This document shows, in pieces, positions 1 to 9,373 of a DNA stretch of 64,000 nucleotides. The DNA lies in the NCBI GenBank assembly GCA_965230275.1, contig CBDDKO010000002.1, forward strand, positions 2,294,001 through 2,358,000. Direction: 5' to 3'. Position numbers and translations under genes: made by a program. Origin of the DNA: JAJRRS01 sp965230275. Its GTDB lineage: Bacteria > Planctomycetota > Phycisphaerae > Phycisphaerales > Phycisphaeraceae. Every line of letters starts with the position of its first letter. Within the stretch, counting starts at the first letter, position 1. The notes under the pieces were generated by a model. The model searched no databases. It was not told where the DNA came from and worked only from the letters and a program-made list of their open reading frames with translations.

Positions 1-59
1 CTGCCTCACCCACAACGCCATGATCCTCAGGCGTGAATGCGGAGGTTTTCTACAGAGCA
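1..59. repeat. Copy 1 (cut by window edge) of ~70 bp palindromic mini-element
   Basis: The right terminal repeat GAGGTTTTCTACAGAGCA occupies 42-59. The interior before it matches, in reverse orientation, the interior of the copy at 4732-4801 (shared CCATGATCCTCA and GTGAATGC blocks). The left terminal repeat would lie just outside the window. It is followed by CTTATCCCC/TTCTTCC tracts like those next to the other two copies. Confidence 0.7.
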
Positions 60-115
60 CCCTTATCCCCTTTTCTTCCCCCTTATCCCTTTTCTTCCTC
101 GATATGCGCCTCTTT

Positions 116-173
116 ATGAGAATTCATGCATGAAAATTCCTCAAAATGAGAGGGATTCGTTCTCATTATGAGA
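116..173. promoter_or_regulatory. Three ATGAG/CTCAT palindromes, candidate activator sites
   Basis: Three related palindromes lie upstream of the sigma54-like promoter: ATGAGAATTCAT (116-127), CTCAAAATGAG (140-150) and TCTCATTATGAGA (161-173, perfect). Their centres are about 22-24 bp apart, roughly two helical turns, and lie about 75-120 bp before the predicted transcription start. That is the usual place for enhancer-binding activators of sigma54 promoters. The repeats are visible in the sequence; the role is inferred. Confidence 0.5.
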
Positions 174-215
174 GTAATACGGCATTATGACGCTCGTATT
201 GCGTCTCTGGCTGTT

Positions 216-230
216 TGGCATACAACCTGC
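216..230 (+). promoter_or_regulatory. Sigma54-type (-24/-12) promoter
   Basis: TGGCATACAACCTGC fits the TGGCAC-N5-TTGC consensus with GG and GC at the required spacing. It lies 41 bp before the ATG at 272, leaving a leader of about 30 nt that contains the CGGAGG ribosome site. PEP-CTERM genes elsewhere are reported to be controlled by the PrsK/PrsR two-component system with RpoN, so the location before a PEP-CTERM gene is apt. No regulator gene is present in this window. Confidence 0.55.
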
Positions 231-271
231 GAATCAAATGGTTCTAACACCATTTATCGGAGGTTGAATCT

Positions 272-2008
272 ATGTTGTTGTTACGAGAAGCATGTCCCAC
301 CAAGTGGCTATTGATTGCCACGGTACTTGTCACAGCAGAGTCGGTGAGAGCGAATATAGCCGAGCTGCCTGATGGGCTATTTAATGATCCAATCACGCCA
401 GAGCTGGTCACGATGGTAAACCGTGAGCTTCCGGAACGTGAAGCGGTCGACGCAGCATTTCTAGACCCTTCATACATGCCGAATCTGGTTGTAAGTCAGG
501 ACGCACAGATAACGTTGACTTTCTTGGACGAAGGTGCCGGGTTCCGAAATGCATTAGGTTACTTTGCGTACCCCAGAGGCCTATTTGATGAACTGACCTA
601 TGGTGATATCGACCTGAATGGCTATGGCGGTATCAGCCTGGATGAGCTGGGGGCTCTGGCGGGAGTAGATTATGGGCTGGTGTTTCCGAACTCTTCACGC
701 CTGCATGGCGGTGGTCAGCTGCAGCCGGGTGATAGCGTGACTATAGCAGGCGGACAGACCTTCAGTGCGGGCACGGAAGTGGGGTTCTTTCTTCTACAAA
801 ACGGCTGGTCGAACGGCCAGGTGCGGGGCTACTCGCCGAACGCGGGGAGCGCATTGACGTTCTACAGCCTGGACATGCTTAATCCGGAGAATCGACCAAG
901 CCATACGATCCAGACACCTAGTGACGAGAATTACACGCGGCATGTGGCGATGTTGTTTGCCGGGCAAGATCGTGACTCGGTGATCATGAGCTTTGAAGAC
1001 CTCAAGCGGGTTGGGAGTAATTACCAGCCAACCTGGGCTCCGAGTGACGAAGATTTTAACGACGCGGTGTTTCGTGTGAAGTCCAACCCGATCGAGGCGA
1101 TTTTCGATACGCCGATCCCTGTGGCGATTGACGCTCTGCCTGACCGACCCGAGCAGATATTTCAGGTTCAGGTATGCAGCTACGCCCAGAACGCGATTGC
1201 TGAATACCTGCCTGAGAGGACCAATGTTACGGCTGAGTTTTTAAACCCGATATACGATCCGAACCTATTGGTCAGCGAGACAACACAGATCGCGGTCACG
1301 TTTAATGACGAAGGCGCATCGTATCAGAACAGCCTGGGGTACTTTAGCTATCAGGAGGACAGTATTGATGAACTGACGCGAAACCTGATTGATACAGACG
1401 CTTCGGGTGGGGTGTCGTTGAGCGAGCTGGACGCGGTCGATGGGGTCGAGATCGGGATGGTCTTTGCCAAGGCTTCGGCGGAAGGCAGCGGAGGTCGGCT
1501 GCTGCATGGCGATACGGTCTTGCTTGGCGATGGCACTGAGTTTCAACCTGGCGATAGGATCGGGTTCTTCCTTGTTCAATCAGGCTGGGCGGGAGACCAC
1601 GTGCGCGGATATGGCGGTGACACAGACGATCCACTCGTTTTTTATACCTTGGACATGCTGAACCCTGAAGGAGATGGGACCGGCCAGGGCGATGAGGGTT
1701 TAAGCCGACATGTGGCCATGCTCTTCGCGAATGAGGCTCGTGAGAGTATTGTCATGGGGTTCGAGGATCTGCATCGTGAATCATCAGAACTCAATGGATT
1801 TGGCTACGCGAGTGATGAGGATTTTAATGACCAGATCTTCTGCGTCTGGTCGATTCAGTCGCAGGCGCTTAGTGACACGGAGATCATGATTGCGAGCGAC
1901 AATTTCATTCCGGAGCCGAGTACGGCTTTGTTATCGATGCTGGGACTTGGGTTAGTGATTGGGCGTGATGGAAGGTGTTCATCAAGGGGGGCTCGTGATG
2001 CGAGTTAG
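272..2008 (+). CDS. Secreted PEP-CTERM protein with two DUF4114 domains
   Basis: 578 residues. The N-terminus carries a signal peptide (hydrophobic stretch up to about residue 27). Two homologous halves follow, each ending in the DUF4114 signature SDEDFND (near residues 257 and 512), so the gene arose by internal duplication. Each half also has a GD.D..G..S..EL segment resembling a Ca-binding loop. The C-terminus is a PEP-CTERM sorting signal: PEPST near residue 547, a hydrophobic helix, then Arg-rich residues, so the protein should be handled by an exosortase and exported to the surface or matrix. CGGAGG 8 bp before the ATG supports the start. Its 3' end overlaps the next gene by 11 bp, implying coupled translation. 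The biochemical role of DUF4114 is not known to me; adhesion or matrix structure is a guess. Confidence 0.85.
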   Translation: MLLLREACPTKWLLIATVLVTAESVRANIAELPDGLFNDPITPELVTMVNRELPEREAVDAAFLDPSYMPNLVVSQDAQITLTFLDEGAGFRNALGYFAYPRGLFDELTYGDIDLNGYGGISLDELGALAGVDYGLVFPNSSRLHGGGQLQPGDSVTIAGGQTFSAGTEVGFFLLQNGWSNGQVRGYSPNAGSALTFYSLDMLNPENRPSHTIQTPSDENYTRHVAMLFAGQDRDSVIMSFEDLKRVGSNYQPTWAPSDEDFNDAVFRVKSNPIEAIFDTPIPVAIDALPDRPEQIFQVQVCSYAQNAIAEYLPERTNVTAEFLNPIYDPNLLVSETTQIAVTFNDEGASYQNSLGYFSYQEDSIDELTRNLIDTDASGGVSLSELDAVDGVEIGMVFAKASAEGSGGRLLHGDTVLLGDGTEFQPGDRIGFFLVQSGWAGDHVRGYGGDTDDPLVFYTLDMLNPEGDGTGQGDEGLSRHVAMLFANEARESIVMGFEDLHRESSELNGFGYASDEDFNDQIFCVWSIQSQALSDTEIMIASDNFIPEPSTALLSMLGLGLVIGRDGRCSSRGARDAS

Positions 2009-2951
2009 TATACTGGCCAAACTACTGCTGGTGGTACCTGCCCTAGCTGTTACCCAGGTTGAAGGCGGTGTAATCCGCCACGATCGGTCCCCTGATTCAT
2101 ACCAACAGCTAGCGGAGTCATACACATCGGTAGGACGGGTATGGGGGGATGCTCCATCGGGAGATTCTAGATCTGTAGCGTCGGGGACACTGATAGATCA
2201 ACGATGGGTGTTGACGGCGGCACATGTGATTACATCCGATGGTATGAGATTTGAAATCGATGGGGATCTGTACCCTGTAATTCAGACAGTTATCCATCCA
2301 GATTGGGACGGGCGCTATTTTCGTGGTAACGATCTGGCTTTATTGGAGCTGGCTCATCCAGTCACAGATGTGACTCCAGCGGTCCTACACGATGGTGATG
2401 ATGCCGTCGGCCGAGTCGGTACGATGGTGGGTTATGGTCGCACAGGAACAGGTTTGAGCGGTGGGGATCAGATGGGTGGTACTCGACGTGCTGGGCAGAA
2501 TATGATCGACAGCACGGGATCAGGGTTCTGGCCCATCCTGAGTGATGACCTGTTGATGGCAGATTTTGATTACCCGCACACCTTAGCAGAATCGTTGCCG
2601 ATGAATCTCGCGCTTGGGTTGACAGACATTCCTACGATGCTAACGGGTTCGCAGCATATCAACCGGATGGGGCAGGCGGACCCGCTAGAACTAGAGTACC
2701 TGCCGGCGTCCGGGGACAGTGGTGGCGGAGTATTTATCGAGGTTGATGGGATAGAGGTTTTGTCGGGTGTGATCAGCTTTAATCTGGCATGGGACGGAAG
2801 CAATAACGCCAGCTATACCGATATGGTCGGCATCGTCCCCATCGGGATGATGGGCCCATGGTTCGAATCAAACGTCCCTGAGCCAAGCACAAGTGTACTG
2901 CTGCTCTGCCTAGCTGTACCAATGCTTGGCAAGATAAGGGGGACAAGATAA
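1998..2951 (+). CDS. PEP-CTERM trypsin-like serine protease (S1)
   Basis: 317 residues with a signal peptide. The chymotrypsin-fold triad is visible: His in LTAAHV (about residue 74), Asp in GNDLALLEL (about 111) and Ser in SGDSGGGVF (about 239). The C-terminus is a PEP-CTERM signal (VPEPSTSVLLL, hydrophobic stretch, KIRGTR). The ATG at 1998 is chosen because AAGGGGG lies just before it and the signal peptide starts there; it overlaps the end of the DUF4114 gene, so the two are probably co-transcribed from the promoter at 216-230. A secreted endoprotease acting in the cell-surface matrix is inferred; substrate unknown. A 71 bp palindromic element begins 11 bp after the stop. Confidence 0.88.
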   Translation: MRVSILAKLLLVVPALAVTQVEGGVIRHDRSPDSYQQLAESYTSVGRVWGDAPSGDSRSVASGTLIDQRWVLTAAHVITSDGMRFEIDGDLYPVIQTVIHPDWDGRYFRGNDLALLELAHPVTDVTPAVLHDGDDAVGRVGTMVGYGRTGTGLSGGDQMGGTRRAGQNMIDSTGSGFWPILSDDLLMADFDYPHTLAESLPMNLALGLTDIPTMLTGSQHINRMGQADPLELEYLPASGDSGGGVFIEVDGIEVLSGVISFNLAWDGSNNASYTDMVGIVPIGMMGPWFESNVPEPSTSVLLLCLAVPMLGKIRGTR

Positions 2952-2962
2952 GGGGATAAGTA

Positions 2963-3033
2963 TGCTCTGTAGAAAACCTCGGATTTAGGCGCATGTTCGC
3001 ATGCGCCTAACATCGAAGGTTTTCTACAGAGCA
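2963..3033. repeat. Copy 2 of palindromic mini-element (71 bp, complete)
   Basis: Perfect 17 bp terminal inverted repeats TGCTCTGTAGAAAACCT (2963-2979) and AGGTTTTCTACAGAGCA (3017-3033) flank an independent inner stem, TTAGGCGCATG (2985-2995) with CATGCGCCTAA (3000-3010), closed by the stable tetraloop TTCG. The whole unit can fold as a cruciform or RNA hairpin. It is followed by GGTCTGACCCCG, a motif often seen near REP-type repeats. Confidence 0.85.
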
Positions 3034-3050
3034 GGTCTGACCCCGTTTCT

Positions 3051-3121
3051 TCCTCGGTTTCTTCCTCAATCAAGGCCCACTGTTCGTCCGTCAGGTCCGA
3101 TGGGTAAGACGTCCGTGTCAT
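3051..3121 (-). pseudogene. IS5-family transposase, N-terminal scrap
   Basis: Reading leftwards from the ATG at 3121 gives MTRTSYPSDLTDEQWALIE, the typical beginning of IS5-family (IS427-like) transposases. After about 20 codons the similarity ends in an E/T-rich stretch created by TTCTTCC repeats running into the palindromic element. No rest of the transposase follows, so this is a relic. Confidence 0.65.
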
Positions 3122-3427
3122 AACCCATTCATCGGCTCAATCGTGGCTTTTCAAACGGTTTCTAAGATCGACACCAACGCCCCGACACCGGACCTCTGGC
3201 TGAAGCTCGGTACGGCGATGCGCGGTACGTTGGGATCAGACCACGTTTCTAATCGTTTGTTATCCCGCTTTTTATCCGTTGCTCATCCCGTTCCAGTTTA
3301 ATAGCTTGTCATAAGAAACCGTCGACTCAACGCCACCAGAACATGGCTTCTTTGAGATGGCTATAACGCTATATGTCGCCACACATCGACCGGCATCACC
3401 AATCCGATGTGTTATCGTCCGGGGACT

Positions 3428-3502
3428 ATGTCACCAAGAGATCGCTTTACCGACGCCCTGGAACACAAGCCTATTGTCGGCACGGTGTTCGTGCCGGCGT
3501 GA
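3428..3502 (+). pseudogene. Possible 5' scrap of a uroporphyrinogen-decarboxylase-family gene
   Basis: An ATG at 3428 begins MSPRDRFTDALEHKPI, which resembles the start of URO-D/MtaA-family proteins (M-T/S-P-R-E-R-F..AL.H..P). The frame stops after 24 codons. The short match could be chance. The remaining sequence of the 3122-3581 gap contains GGGATCAGACC-like repeat sequence and nothing else I can identify. Confidence 0.3.
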
Positions 3503-3581
3503 TGAGTACCGGGGGCTGCGCAGGTAGGCGCTCTTGCCTCTAGCCAACCGTGGAACTTGTTTAGAGCGCAAAAGGAGTGAC

Positions 3582-4586
3582 ATGATGTCAAGAAGTATAG
3601 AGTTTCGTTCGTTGTGTACTGCCGTGGTAACGCTCGCCGTCAGCATGCCGGCCTGGGCCGGGGTGTGGCGCCACGATCGGCCGGAATCGTGGCACCTGGA
3701 CGTGAACGACAGTATCGGGATCAAAGACACTTCCGCTAAAGCGACCTGGTCGGTACCGGGTATTGGCAGTTACCTCGGCTCCGGCACATTCATCGAGGAG
3801 GATTGGCTGGTGACCGCCGCCCACGTGGCGTGGGACTTCATGTCGGACCAGGCTTCTTCTGTCACCATCACCACCGCCGACGGACTGAACTACAGTGTGG
3901 AAAACGCCTACGTTCATCCCAACGCGGCGCAGTATGTGTCTGGCGATGATGTCTATGACCTGAACTGGGCAAACGACATTGCGTTGTTCGAGCTCTCGCA
4001 AAACGCATCCGGCATTTCGACGGCACCTCGCGTATACGGGTCTAACGAGGTTGGCTATACCGGGTGGGGCACCGGGTACGGCAAAAGCGGGACGGGGGCG
4101 ACGGGTTCCACCGGCGGGGCTGGAACCTACCGTGTTACAGCGAACAAAATCGATGATACCGCTGGTTACGATGATCGTGTGTTGCTTATGGACTTCGACA
4201 ACCCGAACTTATCCGGTGATAGCTCGATGGGTACATCGTCACCGATGCATCGTGAGTCACTGATCGCTCCCGGTGATTCAGGCGGCGGCCTGTTCATTGA
4301 GGTCAACAATACCATGCGGCTGGCTGGGGTTCATGTGTTTGGCCGCTCCACGGATGGGTTAACCAACAGCGATTACGGCGACGTCTCTGGACACGTGCGG
4401 ATCTCCAAGCACAACACCTGGATCGACAGCATCTTGGCTGGGACGGGATCGTCATTCTCGATCACACCAGGTACCACACCGGACCTGATTACCAGCACCG
4501 AAACATCAATGCTGGCCCCGGAGCCAGCCAGCCTCGCGTGCTTCGCGTTGGGCGCAGGCCTAATCGCGCTCCGCCGCCGGCCGTGA
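3582..4586 (+). CDS. PEP-CTERM trypsin-like serine protease (S1), second paralogue
   Basis: 334 residues. Signal peptide ending near PAWA (about residue 22). Triad: His in VTAAHV (about residue 79), Asp in NDIALFEL (about 131), Ser in PGDSGGGLF (about 232). The mature N-terminus (GVWRHDRP) parallels that of the protease at 1998 (GVIRHDRS), so they are paralogues. The C-terminus APEPASLACFALGAGLIALR.. is a PEP-CTERM variant. The start at ATG 3582 follows AAGGAG by 4 bp. A strong terminator follows at 4614. Probably a single-gene unit; its substrate is unknown. Confidence 0.88.
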   Translation: MMSRSIEFRSLCTAVVTLAVSMPAWAGVWRHDRPESWHLDVNDSIGIKDTSAKATWSVPGIGSYLGSGTFIEEDWLVTAAHVAWDFMSDQASSVTITTADGLNYSVENAYVHPNAAQYVSGDDVYDLNWANDIALFELSQNASGISTAPRVYGSNEVGYTGWGTGYGKSGTGATGSTGGAGTYRVTANKIDDTAGYDDRVLLMDFDNPNLSGDSSMGTSSPMHRESLIAPGDSGGGLFIEVNNTMRLAGVHVFGRSTDGLTNSDYGDVSGHVRISKHNTWIDSILAGTGSSFSITPGTTPDLITSTETSMLAPEPASLACFALGAGLIALRRRP

Positions 4587-4613
4587 GTGAGGGGTATACC
4601 CTTGCCTGATCTG

Positions 4614-4646
4614 ACACGCCCCGGCTCCGCGGCTGGGGCGTGTTTT
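4614..4646 (+). terminator. Rho-independent terminator
   Basis: ACACGCCCC (4614-4622) pairs perfectly with GGGGCGTGT (4635-4643) and is followed by a T run. It lies 27 bp after the stop of the protease gene at 3582-4586. Confidence 0.8.
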
Positions 4647-4731
4647 CATTGAAGTGGGCGTGCTATGTGATAGAAACATGCGTCATAACGGGGTCACGTC
4701 CCCCGTTTCTTCCCCAAAACGGGGTCTGACC

Positions 4732-4801
4732 TGCTCTGTAGATAACCTCTGCATTCACACATGAGGATCATGGCGTCAAAGGGGAGGTTTTCTACAGAGC
4801 A
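4732..4801. repeat. Copy 3 of palindromic mini-element (70 bp)
   Basis: Terminal repeats TGCTCTGTAGATAACCTC (4732-4749) and GAGGTTTTCTACAGAGCA (4784-4801) differ at one base. The interior matches copy 1 in the opposite orientation and differs from the interior of copy 2. An ACGGGGTCTGACC motif precedes it, mirror-like to the motif after copy 2. It abuts the broken reading frame at 4802-4984. Confidence 0.8.
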
Positions 4802-4984
4802 ACTTCGAATTATATTGTTGCCTATTAATGCACTTGGATCGCGTGCTACTTGTCTCGCATGGATGTATTCTTCTAAGAATGTGACGCGGTCTGGTCTATC
4901 GCCACGATAAACAACCCTTGCGTCATTGAACGTTCGGATACGGGGTGGAACGACGTGCCCCCGGCCCGCCTCTCCTGAATGCAT
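4802..4984 (-). pseudogene. Truncated gene fragment, possibly from a polymorphic toxin tail
   Basis: Reading leftwards from 4984 gives about 60 residues with RVVYRG-D-RPDRVTFLEEYIHA, a Glu-Glu-x-x-His helix like those in zincin-type toxin or peptidase fragments. The frame then runs into the terminal repeat of the 70 bp element at 4801, so the gene was cut or fused there. The small gene at 5037-5342 precedes it in the same direction by 52 bp and could be its partner. The toxin idea rests on this short motif and context only. Confidence 0.35.
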
Positions 4985-5036
4985 CCTAGATCATGAGAAT
5001 CTCCCTTAAACCTAGGGCTGGTTTTCAGGGGGTAGG

Positions 5037-5342
5037 TCAGTCATGACCCTCTTCATCAGGATGCCAGACTTCTTCTGAGTTATCAAGGGGGCGTGGCGCA
5101 TCCCAATCGATTGAATCTGGGGATATGATTTCGACACCTTTCTCAAGCATGCGGGTTTTGATAAGGCGGCTTATGTTTGGGTCTTCAATCAACAATGCTG
5201 ACCTTGTAGGAAGATGAAATATTGTCCACTTCTCGACGGTGTTTAATTCAAGCCTTTCGGTAGAGCCCAGCAAAACATACTCGGGTTCCTCATTGTCCCA
5301 TAAATACTCAAATTCGCGTAGTAGAGATTCGTTATCACACAT
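5037..5342 (-). CDS. Small acidic hypothetical protein, possible immunity-type protein
   Basis: 101 residues, strongly acidic, no signal peptide or membrane segment, no domain I recognise. It starts at ATG 5342 (an in-frame TTG lies two codons upstream); no clear ribosome site. It has lower GC than the neighbouring protease genes, and lies between a broken toxin-like fragment and an IS relic, a setting typical of orphaned immunity genes. The role is not established. Confidence 0.5.
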   Translation of the reverse strand: MCDNESLLREFEYLWDNEEPEYVLLGSTERLELNTVEKWTIFHLPTRSALLIEDPNISRLIKTRMLEKGVEIISPDSIDWDAPRPLDNSEEVWHPDEEGHD

Positions 5343-5400
5343 AATCAATAATCTATTGGCGGATTGTCATTATTTTCTTAGAACCTGTACGAAAAGCTCA

Positions 5401-5610
5401 TCATCCCGGCTGTAGTCGGTGGATCATGAGGTTGGTCATGGCCAGTTTGATCATCGTCTCGCTGCTTTCGACCAAGTCTTCGTAGTCTTTGATCAACCTA
5501 TGATACCTACCCAGCCAAGCGAACGTGCGTTCCACGATCCATCGTTTGGGCAGCACCACGAACTTGCCCGCGTCCGATCGCTTGACGATCTGGGCATCGA
5601 AACGGGGACG
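5401..5610 (-). pseudogene. IS5-family transposase, C-terminal scrap
   Basis: The last ~66 codons read DAQIVKRSD..GKFVVLPKRW, then WIVERTFAWLGRYHRLIKDYE, and end HRLQPG: the C-terminal third of an IS5-family transposase, including the catalytic Glu of the ERTFAWL..YRRL region. The sequence before it (towards 5900) does not encode the rest. Because the N-terminal scrap at 3051-3121 lies on the wrong side, the two cannot be halves of one gene split by insertion. The stretch 5611-5861 before the next gene contains no other gene I can see. Confidence 0.7.
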
Positions 5611-5861
5611 TTCCCCTTTAACGTAAGACACGGGCACTGACTCTATCTGCCCCTGACCCAGGCTCCCCATCATCCACCACCGAACCTCGTTCGAGGTACC
5701 GTGTGAAGTGCCTGTATCTCCCCCTCTGGCACGCCATTTGTTTCTAACCTTAATGAACCGCGGCAAGGACGCAGCGTTGGCTCTCCCGGGCCCAGTTTTT
5801 GGGCACGACGGGCGGCTTACGACTGGCGACTGCGCGATTATCAGGCAGCCGGAGCTACGGC

Positions 5862-7319
5862 ATGAACTTTGATGGCTACGCCACGGATAATTTTTATGAT
5901 GAGCTGATCCAGCACGGCGGCACGCCTCGGGCGGGGGCATTGCCGCTGATCAACCGGATCAACGAGATGCAGGCCGAGGAACTCACCCAGCGCCAGCACG
6001 CCGCCGAACGCGCCCTGTTCGAGTCCGGCACGACGTTCAACGTCTACTCCGACGGGCCCGAGACCGAGCGGATCATCCCCTTCGACGTCGTGCCGCGCAT
6101 CATCGAGGCCGACACCTGGCGGCGCGTCGAGGCCGGGCTGCGCCAGCGCATCCTCGCCCTGAACCTGTTCCTCGGCGACATCTACGGGCTCAAGCACATC
6201 CTCAGTGACAAGGTCATCCCAGAGCGCTTCATCGAGCTGAACAACCCGACGTTCAAGCAGTGCGTCGGGCTCAAGCCGCCGCGCGGCGTCTGGTGCCACA
6301 TCAGTGGGATCGACCTGGTGCGCGCCGACGACGGCGAGTTCTACGTCCTCGAAGACAACCTGCGCTGCCCGTCCGGCGTGTCGTACGTCCTCGAGAACCG
6401 GCGCGTGCTTAAACAAACGTTCCCCAAGCTCTTCGGCACACAACCGATCCGGCCCGTCGATGACTACGCCGAGCGCCTGCTCGCCACGCTCGAGCACCTC
6501 GCGCCCGACGCGGTGGACCGGCCGCAGATCGTCGTGCTCACCCCCGGGATCTATAACTCCGCCTACTTCGAGCACGCCTACCTCGCCCAGCAGATGGGCG
6601 TGCCGTTGGTCGAAGGCTCCGACCTGATCGTGCGCGACGGCTACGTGATGATGAAGACGACGCTGGGGCTCGAGCGCGTGGACGTGATCTACCGGCGGAT
6701 CGACGACGACTTTATCGACCCCGCCTGCTTCCGCGCCGACTCGACGCTCGGCGTCGAGGGGATCATGGACGTCTACCGCGCCGGGCGGGTCGCGCTGGCC
6801 AACGCCCCGGGGGCCGGGATCGCCGACAGCAAGGTGATGTACGCGTTTGTCCCGAAGATGATCGAATACTACCTCAACGAAGACCCGATCCTGCCCAACG
6901 TCGAGACGTTCCTCTGCTCGCGCGACGCCGACCGGCAGCACGTGATGTCGAACCTCGACAAGCTGGTCGTCAAGCCCGCCAACGAGGCCGGGGGCAAGGG
7001 CATCATGGTCGGGCCCCACGCCACCGAACAAGAGCGCCAGGAGACCGGCGAGCGGATCCTCGCCGACCCAGACGGGTACATCGCCCAGCCGACGCTGTCG
7101 CTGTCGCGCGTCCCGACCGTGATCGACAACCGCCTGGAAGGCCGGCACGTGGACCTTCGGCCGTACATCCTGTTCGGCGAAGAGGTGTACGTGCTGCCCG
7201 GCGGGCTGACGCGGGTGGCGCTGCGTAACGGCTCGCTGGTGGTCAACTCGTCGCAGGGCGGCGGGACGAAGGACACCTGGGTCGTCGACGCCGCCGCCGA
7301 GACGATCGCCAGCGCCTAG
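5862..7319 (+). CDS. Circularly permuted ATP-grasp protein (DUF404/DUF407)
   Basis: 485 residues, matching the family length. It shows the typical FNVYSDG-x-E..IPFD..PRII segment, an ATP-grasp core with EDNLRCPSGVSYVLENR, KVVKPANEAGGKG-like motif (LVVKPANEAGGKGIMVGP) and the terminal GGLTRVALR..SLVVNSSQGGG. Members are thought to ligate amino acids or peptides; they almost always occur with alpha-E and transglutaminase-like genes, as here. The start at ATG 5862 follows GGAG; upstream in-frame ATG at 5799 would add 21 poorly conserved residues. It heads a three-gene operon. The product of the pathway is not known. Confidence 0.92.
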   Translation: MNFDGYATDNFYDELIQHGGTPRAGALPLINRINEMQAEELTQRQHAAERALFESGTTFNVYSDGPETERIIPFDVVPRIIEADTWRRVEAGLRQRILALNLFLGDIYGLKHILSDKVIPERFIELNNPTFKQCVGLKPPRGVWCHISGIDLVRADDGEFYVLEDNLRCPSGVSYVLENRRVLKQTFPKLFGTQPIRPVDDYAERLLATLEHLAPDAVDRPQIVVLTPGIYNSAYFEHAYLAQQMGVPLVEGSDLIVRDGYVMMKTTLGLERVDVIYRRIDDDFIDPACFRADSTLGVEGIMDVYRAGRVALANAPGAGIADSKVMYAFVPKMIEYYLNEDPILPNVETFLCSRDADRQHVMSNLDKLVVKPANEAGGKGIMVGPHATEQERQETGERILADPDGYIAQPTLSLSRVPTVIDNRLEGRHVDLRPYILFGEEVYVLPGGLTRVALRNGSLVVNSSQGGGTKDTWVVDAAAETIASA

Positions 7320-7334
7320 AGGAACGAGGCCCCT

Positions 7335-8317
<983 letters not shown>

Positions 8318-8321
<4 letters not shown>

Positions 8322-9292
8322 CCACCATCACACGACCCGACATGACCAAGACCAGCACACCCCCACGCTTCTCCTCGCCCGTCGCGCCTCTGCGATACGA
8401 CATCGTCCACAAGACGCGCTACACCTATTCCGCGCCCGTCAGCCTCGACCAGCTCGTCGTACGCCTCCAGCCGCGCAACAGCTTCGATCAACGCCTGATC
8501 AGCTTCAGCATCCGTTGCGACCCCATGCCCACCCGGCACACGCACTGCCTGGACCTGCACGGCAACATCCGGCACTGGTTCTGGTTCGAGAAACAGCACT
8601 CCGACCTCACTCTCACCACACGCTCCATCGTCGATTGCCTTGTCGACAACCCCTTCGACTTCATCGTCGTGGACCCCGGCGTCGAAACACTCCCCGCCAC
8701 CTACGACGAGCCCGTCGGCTCCGCCACCGAGCACTACCGCCACCGCCCGATGCCCAACCCCATCGTCGACGCGCTCGCACGACAGGTCCGCCAGCAGTGC
8801 GACGGCCACACCGTCCACTTCCTCTCCGACCTCGCCCGCCACCTCCGCGAGAACATCCGACACATCGTCCGGCCCACCGGCGAGCCCTGGAGCCCGACCA
8901 AAACCATCGAACGCGGCGAGGGCGCCTGCCGAGACTCCGCCGTCCTCTACATCGACGCCTGCCGCGCCGTCGGCCTCGCCGCTCGCTTCGTCTCCGGCTA
9001 CGCCTTCGACGCCATCGACGACAGCCACCGCGAGCTGCACGCCTGGGCCGAGGTCTACCTGCCCGGCGCAGGCTGGCGCGGCTACGACCCGACCACCGGC
9101 CTGGCCGTCAGCAACCGCCACATCGCCATCGCCAGCTCACCCACCGCAGGCTACGCCGCCCCCACCGCAGGCACCTTCACCGGCCCCAAGGTCCGCTCCA
9201 CACTCGAATACGACATCTCGATGAATGTCACCGAAGCCGACCCCGCCCCCAACACCGACAACAACGTCTACAACTGGCCGCCGACAATCTAA
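8318..9292 (+). CDS. Transglutaminase-like protein with BTLCP N-terminal domain
   Basis: 324 residues. The N-terminal beta domain (about residues 25-110, YDIVHKTRYTYSAPV..) is that of bacterial transglutaminase-like cysteine proteases. The papain-like core has Cys in GEGACRDSA (about residue 204), His in LHAWAEVYLP (about 240) and Asp in GYDPTTG (about 256). No signal peptide, so probably cytoplasmic. Third gene of the ATP-grasp/alpha-E operon; these are considered to make, modify or cleave a peptide-like product. Peptidase versus ligase activity cannot be told from sequence. Confidence 0.92.
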
Positions 9293-9373
9293 TACCTCGT
9301 GACAACCTGACCCCGGGCCTGTTACATTCTCCGTATCACCGCGCCTCGCCGCCAAACGATACGGAGGTTCAAC

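Noticed and set aside
3051..5610. A complete IS5-family insertion sequence
   Set aside because: Only terminal scraps of the transposase are found, in the wrong order, with unrelated genes between them.
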